A stretch of 64,000 nucleotides of DNA from Streptococcus ruminantium (GCF_003609975.1 NZ_AP018400.1:1066501-1130500); one strand, 5' to 3'. Shown: positions 1-9,234, numbered from the stretch's first letter. Translations and numbers: made by a program. The notes: a model not told the origin generated them from the sequence alone.

Positions 1-591
1 CGTGTTCTCTTTTCTGATTTGACAATGACGTTTGAGCCAGGGAAGGTGTACGCACTGATTGGTTCAAGCGGTAGTGGGAAAACAACCCTGATGAACATGA
101 TGGCAAAACTAGAGACTTACGATGGGAATATCTTTTTCCGTGAAAAGGAGCTGAGAAAATATAAGTCTAGTGAGTTTTTTCGCGATGAACTTGGCTATCT
201 TTTTCAAAATTTTGGTTTGCTAGAGAGCCAGTCGATTGATGAGAATTTAAAGCTAGGTTTGATTAAGCAAAAAATGAGCAAAGAGAAACGAAAAAAGCTT
301 GAGCTAGAAGCCCTCGAACGTGTTGGATTGCATTATCTTACTCTTGATAAGCGTATATTCGAGCTGTCTGGTGGCGAAGCCCAGCGTGTGGCACTGGCAA
401 AACTGATTTTGAAAAATCCACCTTTCATTTTGGCAGACGAACCGACGGCCTCCATTGACCCTGAAACAGCTAAGGTCATCATGTCCATCCTCTTATCACT
501 GAAAAATGAAGACAGGACGATCATTATCGCAACTCATAACCCCACAATTTGGGAAATGACTGATGAAGTAATTGTTGTGGATCAACTTTAA
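1..591 (+). CDS. ABC transporter ATP-binding protein (5' end outside window)
   Basis: The reading frame is open to base 1, so the start codon lies outside the window. The visible part is an ABC ATPase that would energise a membrane permease from the cytoplasmic face. It carries a Walker A (GSSGSGKT), a Q-loop region (YLFQNFGLL), the signature LSGGEAQRVALA, a Walker B (FILADEP) and the switch histidine (ATHN). The length and the compact C-terminus resemble LolD/MacB-type or bacteriocin-export ATPases. The partner permease is presumably upstream, outside the window, so the substrate cannot be told. It is convergent with nth across a shared terminator hairpin. Confidence 0.9.
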   Translation, partial: RVLFSDLTMTFEPGKVYALIGSSGSGKTTLMNMMAKLETYDGNIFFREKELRKYKSSEFFRDELGYLFQNFGLLESQSIDENLKLGLIKQKMSKEKRKKLELEALERVGLHYLTLDKRIFELSGGEAQRVALAKLILKNPPFILADEPTASIDPETAKVIMSILLSLKNEDRTIIIATHNPTIWEMTDEVIVVDQL

Positions 592-610
592 CCTCTATGT
601 TCCTCGTAAT

Positions 611-655
611 AGATAAAAAAGATCTATGGTGTGTCTCCATACATCTTTTTTATCT
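611..655. terminator. Bidirectional rho-independent terminator between ABC ATPase and nth
   Basis: Arms AGATAAAAAAGAT and ATCTTTTTTATCT pair perfectly around an inner ATGG/CCAT stem. A/T runs on both sides let it work for both convergent genes. Confidence 0.85.
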
Positions 656-663
656 AGATACTT

Positions 664-1287
664 TTAGTCAAAATCATATAACTGTGGGAACTTTTCACAC
701 TCAGGATTTTTAGGATGACAGACCTCACGTCCAAAATATATCATGGCTTGATGAGCCGGAAGCCAGAGCTCCGGTGGTAAAACTTCCATCACACGCTTCT
801 CTGTCTCTAATGGTGTTGCAGATTTTTTCACAATATCATGATGTTTGCAAATACGTCCGACATGAGTATCTACGGCGAAGGCAGGAATACCAAAACCAAC
901 ACTCATGACGACATTAGCAGTTTTGCGACCCACTCCTGCTAGAGCTTCCAATTCCTCACGTGTCTGCGGAACGATTCCATCATGTCGGTCTAGTAGTTGC
1001 TGGGCACATTCCTTTAAAAACTTAGCTTTATTGCGATAAAGACCCAAACGAGAAATATAGGGCTCGATCTCCTTTGTTTCTGCTGTTGCCATTGCCTCTG
1101 GAGTTGGAAAAGCCGCAAACAAGCCAGGAGTCGCCTTATTAACTGCTGCATCTGTCGTTTGAGCAGATAGAAGAACAGCTACTAAAAGTTCAAAATGATT
1201 GCGAAAATCTAAGCTGGGTTTAGCATCAGGATAAAGAGCAATAATTTCTTCAATAACTTTGCGTGCGCGTTTATTTGATAATACCAT
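664..1287 (-). CDS. nth: Endonuclease III-type DNA glycosylase/AP lyase
   Basis: This is a base-excision repair enzyme that removes oxidised pyrimidines and nicks AP sites. From the ATG at 1287 it has 207 residues. The helix-hairpin-helix loop is LAGVGRKTA, with catalytic Lys122, and the catalytic Asp140 lies in AVDTHVGR. The usual C-terminal Fe-S signature C-x6-C-x2-C-x5-C is half lost: Cys190 and Cys197 remain, but positions 200 and 206 are Phe. I recall similar C-termini in other streptococci, so this is probably a lineage trait and not decay. The start is set at 1287, not the in-frame GTG at 1293, because an extended -10 box lies exactly six bases upstream, which implies a leaderless message. 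Confidence 0.95.
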   Translation of the reverse strand: MVLSNKRARKVIEEIIALYPDAKPSLDFRNHFELLVAVLLSAQTTDAAVNKATPGLFAAFPTPEAMATAETKEIEPYISRLGLYRNKAKFLKECAQQLLDRHDGIVPQTREELEALAGVGRKTANVVMSVGFGIPAFAVDTHVGRICKHHDIVKKSATPLETEKRVMEVLPPELWLPAHQAMIYFGREVCHPKNPECEKFPQLYDFD

Positions 1288-1293
1288 ATACAC

Positions 1294-1302
1294 ATTATAC
1301 CA
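1294..1302 (-). promoter_or_regulatory. Extended -10 promoter of nth (leaderless)
   Basis: The minus strand reads TGGTATAAT, six bases, then ATG. Transcription would begin at or next to the A of the start codon. No Shine-Dalgarno sequence is possible on such a message. Confidence 0.65.
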
Positions 1303-1434
1303 TGAAAGAACTCATTTTTCTCAGATGAGATTCCAGCTACAGGGGTAATTTTGTATATGGAGAAAAGACAATAAAGCTCAGTAATTGACAAGACTTGCGC
1401 CACTTTATTTTCTGCATATCAAGTACGCAATACA

Positions 1435-1443
1435 TGATACAAT
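1435..1443 (+). promoter_or_regulatory. Possible extended -10 promoter of nnrD
   Basis: TGATACAAT matches an extended -10 and lies 29 bases before the chosen start. A perfect TTGACA at 1385-1390 is too far upstream (47 bases) to be its -35. Confidence 0.4.
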
Positions 1444-1472
1444 ATAAGAAAACGATCGAGGTGATGAGTGTT

Positions 1473-2318
1473 ATGAATCTGCAACAACTTTGTCAGCATG
1501 TCATCCAAGCTAGGCCACGTGATAGTCATAAGGGCAGTTTTGGGCGTGTCTTGCTTGTTGGTGGTCTCTATCCCTATGGAGGAGCTATTATCATGGCCGC
1601 CCTTTCTACAGTCAATAGCGGAGCTGGTTTAGTGACTGTTGCTACCGAAGGCGATAATATCTCTGCTCTACACAGTCATCTTCCTGAAGCTATGGCTTTT
1701 CCAATAGAAGATACCGCCTTATTCACTGAGATCTTGACCAATAGTGATTTAGTGTTGATTGGTCCGGGGTTAGGAGATAATAGCAGAGCGGAACAGTTAT
1801 TAGATTTTGTATTAGAACAACTTACCGAGTGGCAAACTTTGATCCTTGATGGTTCTGCATTGACCTTAATTGCAAGAAAACATAGAAAAGACTTTCCTTG
1901 CAAACAAGTCATCCTTACGCCTCATCAGAAGGAATGGGAACGACTATCTACCATCCCTGTGACTGAGCAAAATTCCGAAAAAAACTTGCAGGCTCTAAAA
2001 ACTTTCCAAGATTATACAATCTTGGTTTCTAAAGGCTCTGCTACACAAGTTCTCCAAACTCAGCCAGAGCGTTCCACTCCCATAATGGTCGGTGGTCCTT
2101 ATCAGGCTATGGGAGGGATGGGAGATACCTTAGCTGGTATGATTGCAGGTTTTGCGGTTCAATTCCCACATGCTCAGCTCTATGAGAGAGTCCTTGTGGC
2201 TACCTATCTACATTCTTATATCGCAGATCAGTTGGCCGAACAGCAATACATTGTCAAGCCGACCGACATCTCCAAAGAAATTCAGCAAACCATGCGTTAC
2301 TTTCAAAATCAAGAATAA
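1473..2318 (+). CDS. nnrD: ADP-dependent NAD(P)H-hydrate dehydratase
   Basis: It dehydrates damaged S-NAD(P)H hydrate back to NAD(P)H using ADP or ATP (YjeF C-terminal/carbohydrate kinase family). The 281-residue form shows the family glycine-rich segments: SFGRVLLVGG near the N-terminus, LIGPGLG in the middle, the ILTPHQKEW motif, and the C-terminal GGMGDTLAGMIAG loop, which carries the catalytic Asp. There is no fused epimerase domain, as is usual in streptococci. The frame opens at 1395, but an AGGTGA ribosome site at 1459-1464 sits eight bases before the ATG at 1473, so that start is preferred. It is a single gene between terminators. Confidence 0.92.
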   Translation: MNLQQLCQHVIQARPRDSHKGSFGRVLLVGGLYPYGGAIIMAALSTVNSGAGLVTVATEGDNISALHSHLPEAMAFPIEDTALFTEILTNSDLVLIGPGLGDNSRAEQLLDFVLEQLTEWQTLILDGSALTLIARKHRKDFPCKQVILTPHQKEWERLSTIPVTEQNSEKNLQALKTFQDYTILVSKGSATQVLQTQPERSTPIMVGGPYQAMGGMGDTLAGMIAGFAVQFPHAQLYERVLVATYLHSYIADQLAEQQYIVKPTDISKEIQQTMRYFQNQE

Positions 2319-2331
2319 TAGAGAGACTATC

Positions 2332-2378
2332 AAAAAGGCTTAAAATCAATGTTTTACGAACAAGATTCTAAGCCTTTT
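2332..2378 (+). terminator. Terminator after nnrD
   Basis: AAAAAGGCTTA and TAAGCCTTTT form a stem with a 26-base loop, followed by an AT-rich tract 14 bases after the stop codon. Confidence 0.7.
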
Positions 2379-2483
2379 ATATTATATAGAGTTTTTATTC
2401 ACGCTATCCGGAATAATCTTTCCTGAACATCTGCTTTATAATAAGCTTAATCAGTTTGTCCCGAATCTGATGCTCCAAATTCA

Positions 2484-5400
2484 TTATTCCCCTAGACTTT
2501 CTTTATCTTGTTTTAAATCAAGGGGAGCTATAAGAGTGCCAAACAGCATGAACAGACCGACCAATACAACTGTATTAGAAGAATCTCCTGTACTTGGTAG
2601 TTTGCTTGCTCGAGGGATGTTGACAAGACTAGTTGGATTTATCTGGTGAGTAATAGGAGGAGCTAACTGTGAGTCCCCTGTCTCTGTACTAATCGGATGA
2701 TAGACCAGATTTGATACTTTAATCACTGGTAACGGTTGTCCACTATCGACCTGCTGTTGCTCTTTTCCTGATGGAACTGCTATACCATCAAGATTTGCTT
2801 GAGCACTTGTCAAACTAGCAAGTGCTTGATCTACGCTCTCCTGACTCGCTTGTTCATCGGCCAGAATGGTTTTCGCTGTTTCAAGCGCTTGATCATAAGC
2901 AAGTTTTACATTGTCTGAAGCATTGAGATACTTAACATCTGTTGCTTTCAATACAGATGAAACAGAAACAGCATTACGAAGTGCAGTAAAGTCTGTCTTT
3001 TGTCCATCCAAATCTGCCTTGGTCGCTAATAAGTCTGCTAGTACTTGATCAATTTCAGTCTGAGTTACTTTTTCCTTGCTCAGTATCAGTTGTACAGTAC
3101 GAATAGCTGTATCATAAGCTACCTGTCTGGTAGTTTGAGCATTGTAGTAAATAAAGCTTGACTGGATTGATGGATAAGCTGCTACTTCCGCCATTAAAGA
3201 ACCAGTATCAGTGGCTTTACCATTTAATTGTTCCTTTGCAGCGACCAGATTTGCTAACACTCTATCTACTTCTGCTTGATGATGTCTATTAGCAAGTACA
3301 GCATTGGCTTCTTCTAATGCCTTATCATAAGCTGCTTGAAGATTCATAGCTGCATTGTAATAAGTATCTGTAGCTTCTATCTCTGAAAGCTCAGAAATCA
3401 AGTCTTTTAAGGCAACCTTGTTAATCAAGGTTAATTTTTTAATATTTGATTGATTGGCAAGGACTGCTACATCCAATTCCTCTAAGAATTCATAACCATC
3501 TGGAAGAGTAGAAACAATAGTATAGGTACCTACCGGAACAAATTTACCATAGTCTGTCTTAGAATATTTCGCATTTGGCAAGAGGATCATCTGTCCATCA
3601 TTTGTTTTTAGCTGAATCATTGAACCAGTAGGTAGTAGTTTATCAATGTCTACAAGTAGATTAGCCTTATCTTTCAAAACGACATAGAAATTCACTTCTG
3701 CCGTGCTATTTTCTTCATTGATTGTAACTACAAACTTAGTCTCACCAGCTAAGACTGACCGTTCTGTATCATGGAGAAAGAGTTCAAAGGTATAAGTACC
3801 GAAAGGTAGTTTTAGGATACTACTATTATCAGCATAGCGTGGCAATTCAGCAACTATCTTGCCAGTTGCATCTCTTACAGAATAAGTAAAAGGAATTTGA
3901 ACAGGTTTGTCGGTATCCTTATCCAGCATGCTTACTGTGACCAAACCTTTATCATTTCCTATGCTAATCAAATTCTCTACCTTTTCATAACTAACATTAC
4001 CTGCATAATCTTCCACAGTATAGTAGAATTTTGAAATATCAGCCAGATTGAGCGGTAAAGTAAAGGAACCATCCTTATTTTGTGGGACAAAGACCTTATT
4101 ATCTGCAACAACCACATCACCATTTTTTTCCAATGAATGGACTGTTGTCATACCATTTCCATCTGCTACAAGATAAAAGACTTGCTCTCGGAAAATACCT
4201 GATTCACCTTTTTCAATTGCCGGCCGTGGTTTGAATGTAAATGTTGTTTCATCATAGGTTGCTGTTGTAATAACTGGAGCTTTTCTATCAATGATGACAT
4301 CAAAAACCATGCTTTGTACTTTAGCTCCTGGAACTTCAGGAGAGTAGGTCAAAACATATTGGTACTTGCCATCTGCAAGGGCATTCCCAGCACTATCTGT
4401 TCCCTTCCATTCAGTTGGATAGATAATTGTTGATTTTGGATTCTTTTTATCATTACTATAAAAATTCTTATCACCACCTTGCGGCTCACTTGACCAAAGC
4501 GGTGTAGTCCGTTCTGTATCAGTTGCAGCATAAACATTTGCTACCAAATCAGTATAGTTTCGTAAGAACACACCTTTAAAAGCTAACGAGTCTTGATTAC
4601 GGTCACCATTAGGGGAGATAGCTAAATGAGGCTTTCCTTCTTGATCTAACCGCAATACAAAGTGACCTGACTCATTTTTGAATGTTCCTAAAGTTTTGGT
4701 GGTAAACTCTGTTCGCTTACCCGTTGAGTAGACTAATTCTGTACTTCCGGTAACAAGACCTGTATAGTGTTGACTAATATCAACTGTGTCTGGTTGTTCT
4801 GCAACCGGCTCAAAATAGAATCCACCCTTTCCATCTGCAATAAGATTGTAAATCGGCTCTTCTACGACAGATAAGTTTTGAAATTCTCCACGGAAGCCAA
4901 CATAAGGAATACTGACAATTTCCCCACTATCAACCACATTAGTGAATCGAACAAAACCTTCAAGATAGTAGCCATTCTTCATCAAGTTTGTCAACTCTTT
5001 TGCAAAACTTGTCGCATCTACCTCAACGGAAATAGTTGTGGAGGAATTTGCCTTGACAGTAACACTACCACCAGGAATTTCTTTTAACAAACGTGGTGCT
5101 AAGGTGATCAGTCCTTTTTCATCAACTGTATCGGTGGTTAATTGGGTGGAGTAATTCAGTGTCTTGTCTTCATTGGTGATATTATGAAGAGTGACAGTGA
5201 AATTAAATCTATCTCCAACATTGCCTAAAGTAATGCTACCATATCCATCTTCACCAGTCAGGTATAAACCTGTAGAGATAGCCGCTGCGGTGTCTATAAT
5301 ACCAGCACCTTGTTGACGTGGCGAAGTATAAGTTTTTGTTTCTTTGTTGATGTGTGCTTTCGCGGTTGACATTAACAGGTACTTGATAAGTGCTTCAACT

Positions 5401-7184
5401 TCTTGAGGTGTTTTTGTTGGATAAGTAGCTTGTATGTATTGCTTTACCAAGGCTGCTGCCGCAGCTACATGGGGAGCGGCCATACTGGTTCCCTGCATGC
5501 TAGCATAGTCATTGTCGTTGATTGCTGCATAGATAGCTCCACCAGGAGCAGCCAAATCCGGTTTCAACTCACCATCTGCTGACAATCCCCAACTTGAAAA
5601 GTCGGACAAAAGCCCGGCTTTAGGGTTAGGCTGAATATCGGTCTCGTTATTAAATACAATCTTGTATGAATTGGCAGCCAAAGCCTCACCAAATTTCATT
5701 GGGATAAATATTGAAGGGATGGCAATGGCTGTGTCATCCAATGCCATACTTACATTTGCCTCATCTGGAAGATTATTAAAGACAACAACACCCGTTGCAC
5801 CTGCGGCAGTTGCATTGGCAATTTTTTCAGTGAAAGGAATAGAACCGCGTTTAATTAAAGCTAGTTTACCTTTTACATCTAGATTTTTAAAATCTTTTTC
5901 TGTACCAATTCCTGCAAATACATACTCGTACTCTTTACCCAATTCAAATTTCACAGAACTTTTATCTGGATTATCAAATGTACTCTTACCATAGTTCAAA
6001 TCTGCCCTATCCTCAAGTCCGACAATATTGATAACCTTGCTACCAATGGTCGTATTGTTGTAAGAAGCAACTGAAATTGCATTACGAGCTGTAGAAGGTG
6101 CTCCTACCAAACCGTAATCTGGATTTTCTGCTGACGGATTGGAATGACCTGAGCCAAATGTTCCATCATTACCGGCAGCAATTACAACTGACACCCCTGC
6201 ACGACGAGCAGCTTCTATGGCAGCAGTAACATTTTCATTCATATTGACAACAGAACCATTTGCTCCACCCAAACTGAGGTTAATGCTATCTGCACCCAAT
6301 TTTACTGCATCTTCAATCGCTTTTACGTACAATGCTGCGCTGGTTGTAGACTGAATATCAGAGAAGACCCGCATGAACATGACCTGCGCTTCTGGAGCAA
6401 CACCGTACATCAACTGTCCAGCTACAGGTTGAGTCGGATTCCCCGTTGCAATGCTTGTTACATGCATACCATGAGAACGCTGGTCTTTTTCCTTCAAGAC
6501 AGTATTGGCATCAACATAATTATAACCAAATACAACCTTATCACTAAACCACTTACCATAAGTAATTCCTGCGGCTTTTTTAGCAGCTTCTAATTCTTCT
6601 GCTGTTTTATATTTTGCAGTTGAAGTATCTGAGATACGCATCGTATCATGATCAATATCCAAACCAGAATCAATAATCGCAACGACTGTTCCTGCACCCT
6701 TATAACCATTTTCCCAAACTTTAGGGACGGTGACGATTGTATTACTGTCAATATTTTGTGGTTTGGCTTCTTCAGAGACGCCAATCAAAGATGCTGTTTT
6801 GGTCTCTTTTTCTTCAGCATTTTCTTTCTTACTTGCAGCACGTGTTTTCTCGATTGTAGTAGATTGTTCGGGACTGATAGAAATGTCACTCTCAACTGGT
6901 TTGCTTTCGCTAGTTGATGTCGCAGCTTCATTCTCAACAGTGATTGTTTCGACTGGAGTTGTTTCTATGGGTAGGTCAGTCCTTTTTTTCACTGTCTGAT
7001 TTTCCTGCTCGGCATTTTCCTTTGTCTCAGCAGAAAGGGTGGTTTCTACTTGTGTAGGCGCCGGATTATTAATTTCATTAGCGGCTACGGACTGGACTCC
7101 TCCAAACAAAAAAACTGCACCCAAAAGAACAGACACAGTCCCAATTTTATGTTTTCTAAGTGAGAAGGTTTCCTTCTTTTTCAT
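2484..7184 (-). CDS. sspA: Cell-wall-anchored subtilisin-like serine protease (SspA/C5a-peptidase/PrtS family)
   Basis: This is a 1566-residue secreted, sortase-anchored protease. A YSIRK-like signal (FSLRKHKIGTVSVLLG) leads the precursor, followed by a Thr/Glu-rich low-complexity stretch to about residue 145. The S8 catalytic residues are visible: Asp172 (IIDSGLDIDH), His238 (RSHGMHVTS), oxyanion Asn339 (AAGNDGT) and Ser567 (GTSMAAPH). A PA-type insert lies near 390-515, Fn3-like domains follow, and three FIVAR-like helical repeats of about 60 residues occupy roughly 1260-1470. LPSTG begins at 1529 with a hydrophobic segment. The tail after the membrane segment (about 13 residues) is not strongly basic, which is atypical. 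S. suis SspA is a known virulence-associated protease; equating this gene with it is inference from architecture. It has its own promoter and an AGGAGG ribosome site. Confidence 0.92.
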   Translation of the reverse strand: MKKKETFSLRKHKIGTVSVLLGAVFLFGGVQSVAANEINNPAPTQVETTLSAETKENAEQENQTVKKRTDLPIETTPVETITVENEAATSTSESKPVESDISISPEQSTTIEKTRAASKKENAEEKETKTASLIGVSEEAKPQNIDSNTIVTVPKVWENGYKGAGTVVAIIDSGLDIDHDTMRISDTSTAKYKTAEELEAAKKAAGITYGKWFSDKVVFGYNYVDANTVLKEKDQRSHGMHVTSIATGNPTQPVAGQLMYGVAPEAQVMFMRVFSDIQSTTSAALYVKAIEDAVKLGADSINLSLGGANGSVVNMNENVTAAIEAARRAGVSVVIAAGNDGTFGSGHSNPSAENPDYGLVGAPSTARNAISVASYNNTTIGSKVINIVGLEDRADLNYGKSTFDNPDKSSVKFELGKEYEYVFAGIGTEKDFKNLDVKGKLALIKRGSIPFTEKIANATAAGATGVVVFNNLPDEANVSMALDDTAIAIPSIFIPMKFGEALAANSYKIVFNNETDIQPNPKAGLLSDFSSWGLSADGELKPDLAAPGGAIYAAINDNDYASMQGTSMAAPHVAAAAALVKQYIQATYPTKTPQEVEALIKYLLMSTAKAHINKETKTYTSPRQQGAGIIDTAAAISTGLYLTGEDGYGSITLGNVGDRFNFTVTLHNITNEDKTLNYSTQLTTDTVDEKGLITLAPRLLKEIPGGSVTVKANSSTTISVEVDATSFAKELTNLMKNGYYLEGFVRFTNVVDSGEIVSIPYVGFRGEFQNLSVVEEPIYNLIADGKGGFYFEPVAEQPDTVDISQHYTGLVTGSTELVYSTGKRTEFTTKTLGTFKNESGHFVLRLDQEGKPHLAISPNGDRNQDSLAFKGVFLRNYTDLVANVYAATDTERTTPLWSSEPQGGDKNFYSNDKKNPKSTIIYPTEWKGTDSAGNALADGKYQYVLTYSPEVPGAKVQSMVFDVIIDRKAPVITTATYDETTFTFKPRPAIEKGESGIFREQVFYLVADGNGMTTVHSLEKNGDVVVADNKVFVPQNKDGSFTLPLNLADISKFYYTVEDYAGNVSYEKVENLISIGNDKGLVTVSMLDKDTDKPVQIPFTYSVRDATGKIVAELPRYADNSSILKLPFGTYTFELFLHDTERSVLAGETKFVVTINEENSTAEVNFYVVLKDKANLLVDIDKLLPTGSMIQLKTNDGQMILLPNAKYSKTDYGKFVPVGTYTIVSTLPDGYEFLEELDVAVLANQSNIKKLTLINKVALKDLISELSEIEATDTYYNAAMNLQAAYDKALEEANAVLANRHHQAEVDRVLANLVAAKEQLNGKATDTGSLMAEVAAYPSIQSSFIYYNAQTTRQVAYDTAIRTVQLILSKEKVTQTEIDQVLADLLATKADLDGQKTDFTALRNAVSVSSVLKATDVKYLNASDNVKLAYDQALETAKTILADEQASQESVDQALASLTSAQANLDGIAVPSGKEQQQVDSGQPLPVIKVSNLVYHPISTETGDSQLAPPITHQINPTSLVNIPRASKLPSTGDSSNTVVLVGLFMLFGTLIAPLDLKQDKESLGE

Positions 7185-7234
7185 ACTACTTCCTCCTAAT
7201 TTACTCCTTCATTATTGGAAAAACCAATAAGTCT

Positions 7235-7263
7235 ATTTAAACATAAAATTATCAGTATTGCAA
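7235..7263 (-). promoter_or_regulatory. Candidate promoter of the subtilase gene
   Basis: On the minus strand there is a -35 TTGCAA, a 17-base spacer and a -10 TTAAAT, about 50 bases before the start codon. A short hairpin (TTATTGG/CCAATAA, 7212-7230) falls in the predicted 5' untranslated region. Confidence 0.5.
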
Positions 7264-7302
7264 GTATATTCTGAAAATTCTATTATTTAGAAAAACTATG
7301 GC

Positions 7303-7314
7303 TTGTTATAACAA
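7303..7314. promoter_or_regulatory. Palindrome TTGTTATAACAA upstream of the protease promoter
   Basis: This is a perfect 12-base palindrome about 40 bases upstream of the predicted -35, with a further GTTATAA half-repeat next to it (minus strand). Its position suits an operator or activator site. The regulator is unknown. Confidence 0.35.
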
Positions 7315-7340
7315 AAACTTATAACTATTAAAAATGATGC

Positions 7341-7388
7341 AAAAAAATACACTGAAACAAAGAGAATTGTTTGTCGCAGTGTATTTTT
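7341..7388 (-). terminator. Terminator of the murB-potABCD operon
   Basis: The stem AAAAATACACTG / CAGTGTATTTTT lies just after the potD stop codon. A U-run follows on the minus strand and the A-run on the other side makes it nearly symmetric. Confidence 0.8.
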
Positions 7389-7393
7389 ATTAC

Positions 7394-8464
7394 TTATTTA
7401 CGATACATCTTAACTTGCAGGTACAAATCATTATAAGTACCGAGCAAATCCTTTCCTAAGTTATCATAAACTTCCATCTTCTTCATTGTTTCTTCTGATG
7501 GATAGAAGGCTTCATCATTCTGAGTTTCTTCATCAAGCATTGCTTTAGCAGCAGGAATTGGGGTTGAATAACCAACATATTGTGCGTTTCGTAGAGCATT
7601 TTCTGGGCGAAGCATGAAACTCATAAAGGCATAAGCTCCACTAATATTCTTGGCTGTTTTTGGAATAACCATATTATCAAACCAGAGATTTGAACCTTTT
7701 GAAGGAACAACATAACGGAGATTTTCATTTCCCTCTAGCATATCGCTTGCCTCACCCGAAAAACTAACTGCAATAGCTGCGGCATCCTGAATCATATACC
7801 CCTTGATTTCATCAGCAACAATGGCCTTGATATTTGGGGTTAGATGATAGAGATGTTCTGCCGCTTTTTTAATCTCTGACGGATTCTTTGAGTTCAAGCT
7901 GTAACCTAAGGATTGCAAACCAAATCCCATAACCTCACGAACGCCGTCAATTAACATGATATTATCACGGTATTCTTCTGACCACAAGTCTTCCCACTCC
8001 CGTGGCGGCTTGGTAACCATTGTTTTGTTATAAACAATTCCCAAGGTTCCCCAAAAATAAGGAATAGAGTAGTCATTATTTTTGTCGAAACTTAATCCCA
8101 TAAACCGTGGGTCAATATTATTGAGTCCTTCAATTTTGGATTTATCTAGTTTGATGAGCATATCTTCTTCTGTCATCTTAGAAATCATGTATTCTGAAGG
8201 GATAGTCAAATCATATGTTGTCCCACCCTGTTTGATTTTGGTATACATCGCTTCGTTGGAATCAAATGTCTGATAATCCACTTGAATGCCTGTTTCAGCA
8301 GTAAATTCTGCTAACAAGTCTGGATCAATATAGTCTCCCCAATTATAGATAACCAATTTATCCTTTGTTCCCTGGGCTGAATGAGCTTCTAATTTGTAAC
8401 TAATTCCCCACAGGACTAAAATAATCATCAAGATCCCTAAAAAGAACGAATAGAGTCTCTTCAT
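7394..8464 (-). CDS. potD: Spermidine/putrescine ABC transporter substrate-binding protein
   Basis: It is the extracytoplasmic polyamine-binding component of PotABCD, 356 residues. The N-terminus has one hydrophobic segment (FFLGILMIILVLWG) and no lipobox cysteine, so anchoring is by this segment and not by lipid; I recall the same for pneumococcal PotD. The mature part begins with the family motif LVIYNWGDYIDP and contains the PotD/PotF-type hinge and pocket aromatics (YFWGTLGIVYN, WEDLW). Its ATG overlaps the potC stop by one base (TAATG), so translation is probably coupled. It is the last gene of the operon, before a strong terminator. Confidence 0.96.
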   Translation of the reverse strand: MKRLYSFFLGILMIILVLWGISYKLEAHSAQGTKDKLVIYNWGDYIDPDLLAEFTAETGIQVDYQTFDSNEAMYTKIKQGGTTYDLTIPSEYMISKMTEEDMLIKLDKSKIEGLNNIDPRFMGLSFDKNNDYSIPYFWGTLGIVYNKTMVTKPPREWEDLWSEEYRDNIMLIDGVREVMGFGLQSLGYSLNSKNPSEIKKAAEHLYHLTPNIKAIVADEIKGYMIQDAAAIAVSFSGEASDMLEGNENLRYVVPSKGSNLWFDNMVIPKTAKNISGAYAFMSFMLRPENALRNAQYVGYSTPIPAAKAMLDEETQNDEAFYPSEETMKKMEVYDNLGKDLLGTYNDLYLQVKMYRK

Positions 8465-9234
8465 TAGTTAGCCTCCTTCTCACGTGAAATGAAATAATAG
8501 CCTACTACTAGTAGGATAGAAAAGAGGAAAACTAGGGTAGACAGAGCATTTATCTCCAAAGATATTCCTTGACGAGCCCGTGAGTAAATCTCTACAGACA
8601 GGTTGGAATAACCATTTCCTGTGACAAAGAAGGTGACTGCAAAATCATCAAGTGAATAAGTAAAAGCCATGAAGTAACCTGCAATAATAGCCGGAGTTAA
8701 ATAGGGTAACATGATTTCTTTTAACATTTGTGGCTGAGTTGCTCCAAGATCGTAGGCTGCCGAGATCATATCTGGGTTCATTTCCTTCAACCGTGGCAAA
8801 ACCATCAAGACAACAATCGGAATAGAAAAGGCAATATGACTTAGTAAAACGGAGATAAAACCTAATTGGAAACCAATAATGGTGAAAAGAATGAGAAAGC
8901 TTGCTCCAATCATGACATCAGGAGCCACCATCAAGATATTGTTAACGGACAAAAGAGCGTTTTGAAAACGAGGTCTGGCTTGATAAATATAGATGGCACC
9001 AAATGTTCCAATAAGAGTTGCAATCAAAGAACTCAAAAAAGCTAATAAGAAGGTTTGAGCTAAAATTAGCATAAGACGACTATCACCCAACATAGATGAA
9101 AAATGTTTAAAAGTAAAGCCTGTGAAACCATTCATATCACCGCCTTTATTGAAAGCATAGAAGATGAGATAAAAGATTGGCAAATAAAGAACGAGAAAAG
9201 CAATCGTCAAGTAGATGGTAGCAAATTTCTTCAT
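8464..9234 (-). CDS. potC: Spermidine/putrescine ABC transporter permease
   Basis: This is a polytopic membrane permease of 256 residues that pairs with PotB. It has about six hydrophobic helices and an EAA-loop (MISAAYDLGATQPQMLKEI) that docks to PotA. The frame extends to 9261, but the ATG at 9234 overlaps the potB stop as TAATG and gives the usual N-terminus MKKFATIYL, so it is preferred. It belongs to the coupled chain potA-potB-potC-potD. Confidence 0.95.
   Translation of the reverse strand: MKKFATIYLTIAFLVLYLPIFYLIFYAFNKGGDMNGFTGFTFKHFSSMLGDSRLMLILAQTFLLAFLSSLIATLIGTFGAIYIYQARPRFQNALLSVNNILMVAPDVMIGASFLILFTIIGFQLGFISVLLSHIAFSIPIVVLMVLPRLKEMNPDMISAAYDLGATQPQMLKEIMLPYLTPAIIAGYFMAFTYSLDDFAVTFFVTGNGYSNLSVEIYSRARQGISLEINALSTLVFLFSILLVVGYYFISREKEAN

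Noticed and set aside
2800-3430. The three 60-residue FIVAR-like repeats as a DNA repeat or CRISPR-like array
   Set aside because: The repeats are diverged at the DNA level and are in frame within the protease gene, so they are protein-domain repeats.
6648-6999. Plus-strand ORFs of 89 codons inside the protease gene
   Set aside because: They lie opposite the coding strand of an intact gene, have no ribosome site, and encode low-complexity peptides. They are shadows.
7394-8464. PotD taken as a broken lipoprotein because the lipobox cysteine is missing
   Set aside because: The N-terminal membrane segment without Cys is, as I recall, the normal streptococcal form. The frame is intact.
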